From the NCBI GenBank assembly GCA_021828525.1, contig JAJZGM010000083.1, positions 1-5,984 of the forward strand: 5,984 nt of DNA, read 5' to 3'. This DNA is from Nitrospirota bacterium. GTDB taxonomy: Bacteria > Nitrospirota > Leptospirillia > Leptospirillales > Leptospirillaceae. Under the pieces are notes generated by a model. It was not told where the DNA came from. It was given only the letters and a program-made list of their open reading frames with translations, and searched no databases. Made by a program: the position numbers and the translations under genes. Shown piece by piece: positions 5,627 to 5,984 of the stretch. Numbering within the stretch: the stretch's first letter is position 1; every line of letters begins with the position of its first letter.

Positions 5627-5984
5627 ATGGAACATCTTTTCGCTCCATGGCGCATGCGTTATATCCGGGGAGAGTCCAGGACCGCCCCCGGCGGAGGATG
5701 CCTCCTGTGCGATATTCCCGCCACGGGTGTGTCCCGGGAGAGGCTCGTTCTCTTTTGCGGCTCTCTCTGCTATGTCGTCATGAATGCCTTTCCCTACACC
5801 AGTGGCCACCTGATGGTCGTTCCGCATGCGCACGGCCCCACGATGGGGGATTTCCCGCTTGAAACCCTCTGCGAAATGACAGGGCTCCTCAGGGAATGTG
5901 AACGGATCATCGGGGAGACCTTCCATCCCGGGGGCTTCAATATGGGGATCAACGTTGGACAGGCCGCGGGAGCCGGGATTGCCG
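5627..5984 (+). CDS. HIT-family nucleotide hydrolase/phosphorylase, N-terminal part (runs off the right edge)
   Basis: 119 complete codons are visible. The start LFAPWRMRYIRG (4-15) and the C25-LLC-28 pair match the bacterial HIT group related to diadenosine tetraphosphate (Ap4A) phosphorylases, in which W-x-P/A-W-R-M and CIFC motifs are typical. The HIT core follows: VVMNAFPYTSGHLMVVPHAHG (50-70), with N53, Y57 and H61, and then GGFNMGINVGQAAGAGI (102-118), which precedes the catalytic triad. The triad HxHxH itself lies beyond the window, so activity cannot be confirmed. Known members cleave or phosphorolyse dinucleoside polyphosphates or nucleoside phosphoramidates. The ATG at 5627 has AGGAG at about 7 nt. 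The gap after tsaE is 43 bp. The CxxC pair may bind a metal, but the sequence alone does not show it. Cytosolic. Confidence 0.9.
   Translation, partial: MEHLFAPWRMRYIRGESRTAPGGGCLLCDIPATGVSRERLVLFCGSLCYVVMNAFPYTSGHLMVVPHAHGPTMGDFPLETLCEMTGLLRECERIIGETFHPGGFNMGINVGQAAGAGIA

Noticed and set aside
5222..5926. A 234-codon open frame antisense to tsaE and the HIT gene
   Set aside because: Both sense genes have strong conserved motifs here; the antisense product is Pro/Arg-rich without a fold signal.

Overview
The window is a gene-dense stretch of bacterial chromosome. It is moderately GC-rich, with ATG, GTG and TTG starts, short intergenic gaps and ordinary Shine-Dalgarno (SD) sites. A lipobox lipoprotein, a Sec-type signal peptide and a membrane-anchored c-type cytochrome point to a Gram-negative, respiring organism. 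The overall style resembles Nitrospirota of the Leptospirillum type (acidophilic iron oxidisers). That is an impression from gene content and composition; no marker gene here proves it.

Layout, left to right. (1) Positions 1-129, minus strand: the N-terminal 43 codons of a small membrane-anchored protein that runs off the left edge. (2) 157-1269, plus: a MidA/NDUFAF7-type SAM-dependent methyltransferase, diverging from the edge gene across only 27 bp. (3) 1252-1281: a strong bulged hairpin with the methyltransferase stop codon in its loop, lying between convergent genes. (4) 1289-2757, minus: a three-gene run, transcribed right to left, of a small secreted protein, a lipoprotein and a monohaem cytochrome c. 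The last two overlap by 4 nt. All three products are exported or membrane-anchored, so this is probably an uncharacterised cell-envelope operon. (5) 2786-5984, plus: DUF2127 membrane protein, spinster-like MFS transporter, tandem-CBS protein, TsaE (t6A tRNA modification ATPase) and the first two thirds of a HIT-family nucleotide hydrolase/phosphorylase. CBS and tsaE overlap by 17 nt; the other gaps are 39, 76 and 43 bp. The run may be one operon or two, with a possible break in the 76 bp before the CBS gene.

How the genes fit together: the plus-strand run mixes membrane transport, nucleotide sensing (CBS), tRNA modification (TsaE) and nucleotide metabolism (HIT). Apart from the CBS/tsaE coupling I see no single pathway. 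I found no mobile element, CRISPR array, rRNA, tRNA, phage gene or defence system, and no gene-free stretch longer than 76 bp. I do not see a clear novel system. The most promising leads are the envelope operon with its haem protein, the apparently leaderless DUF2127 promoter, and the stop-codon-in-loop hairpin.
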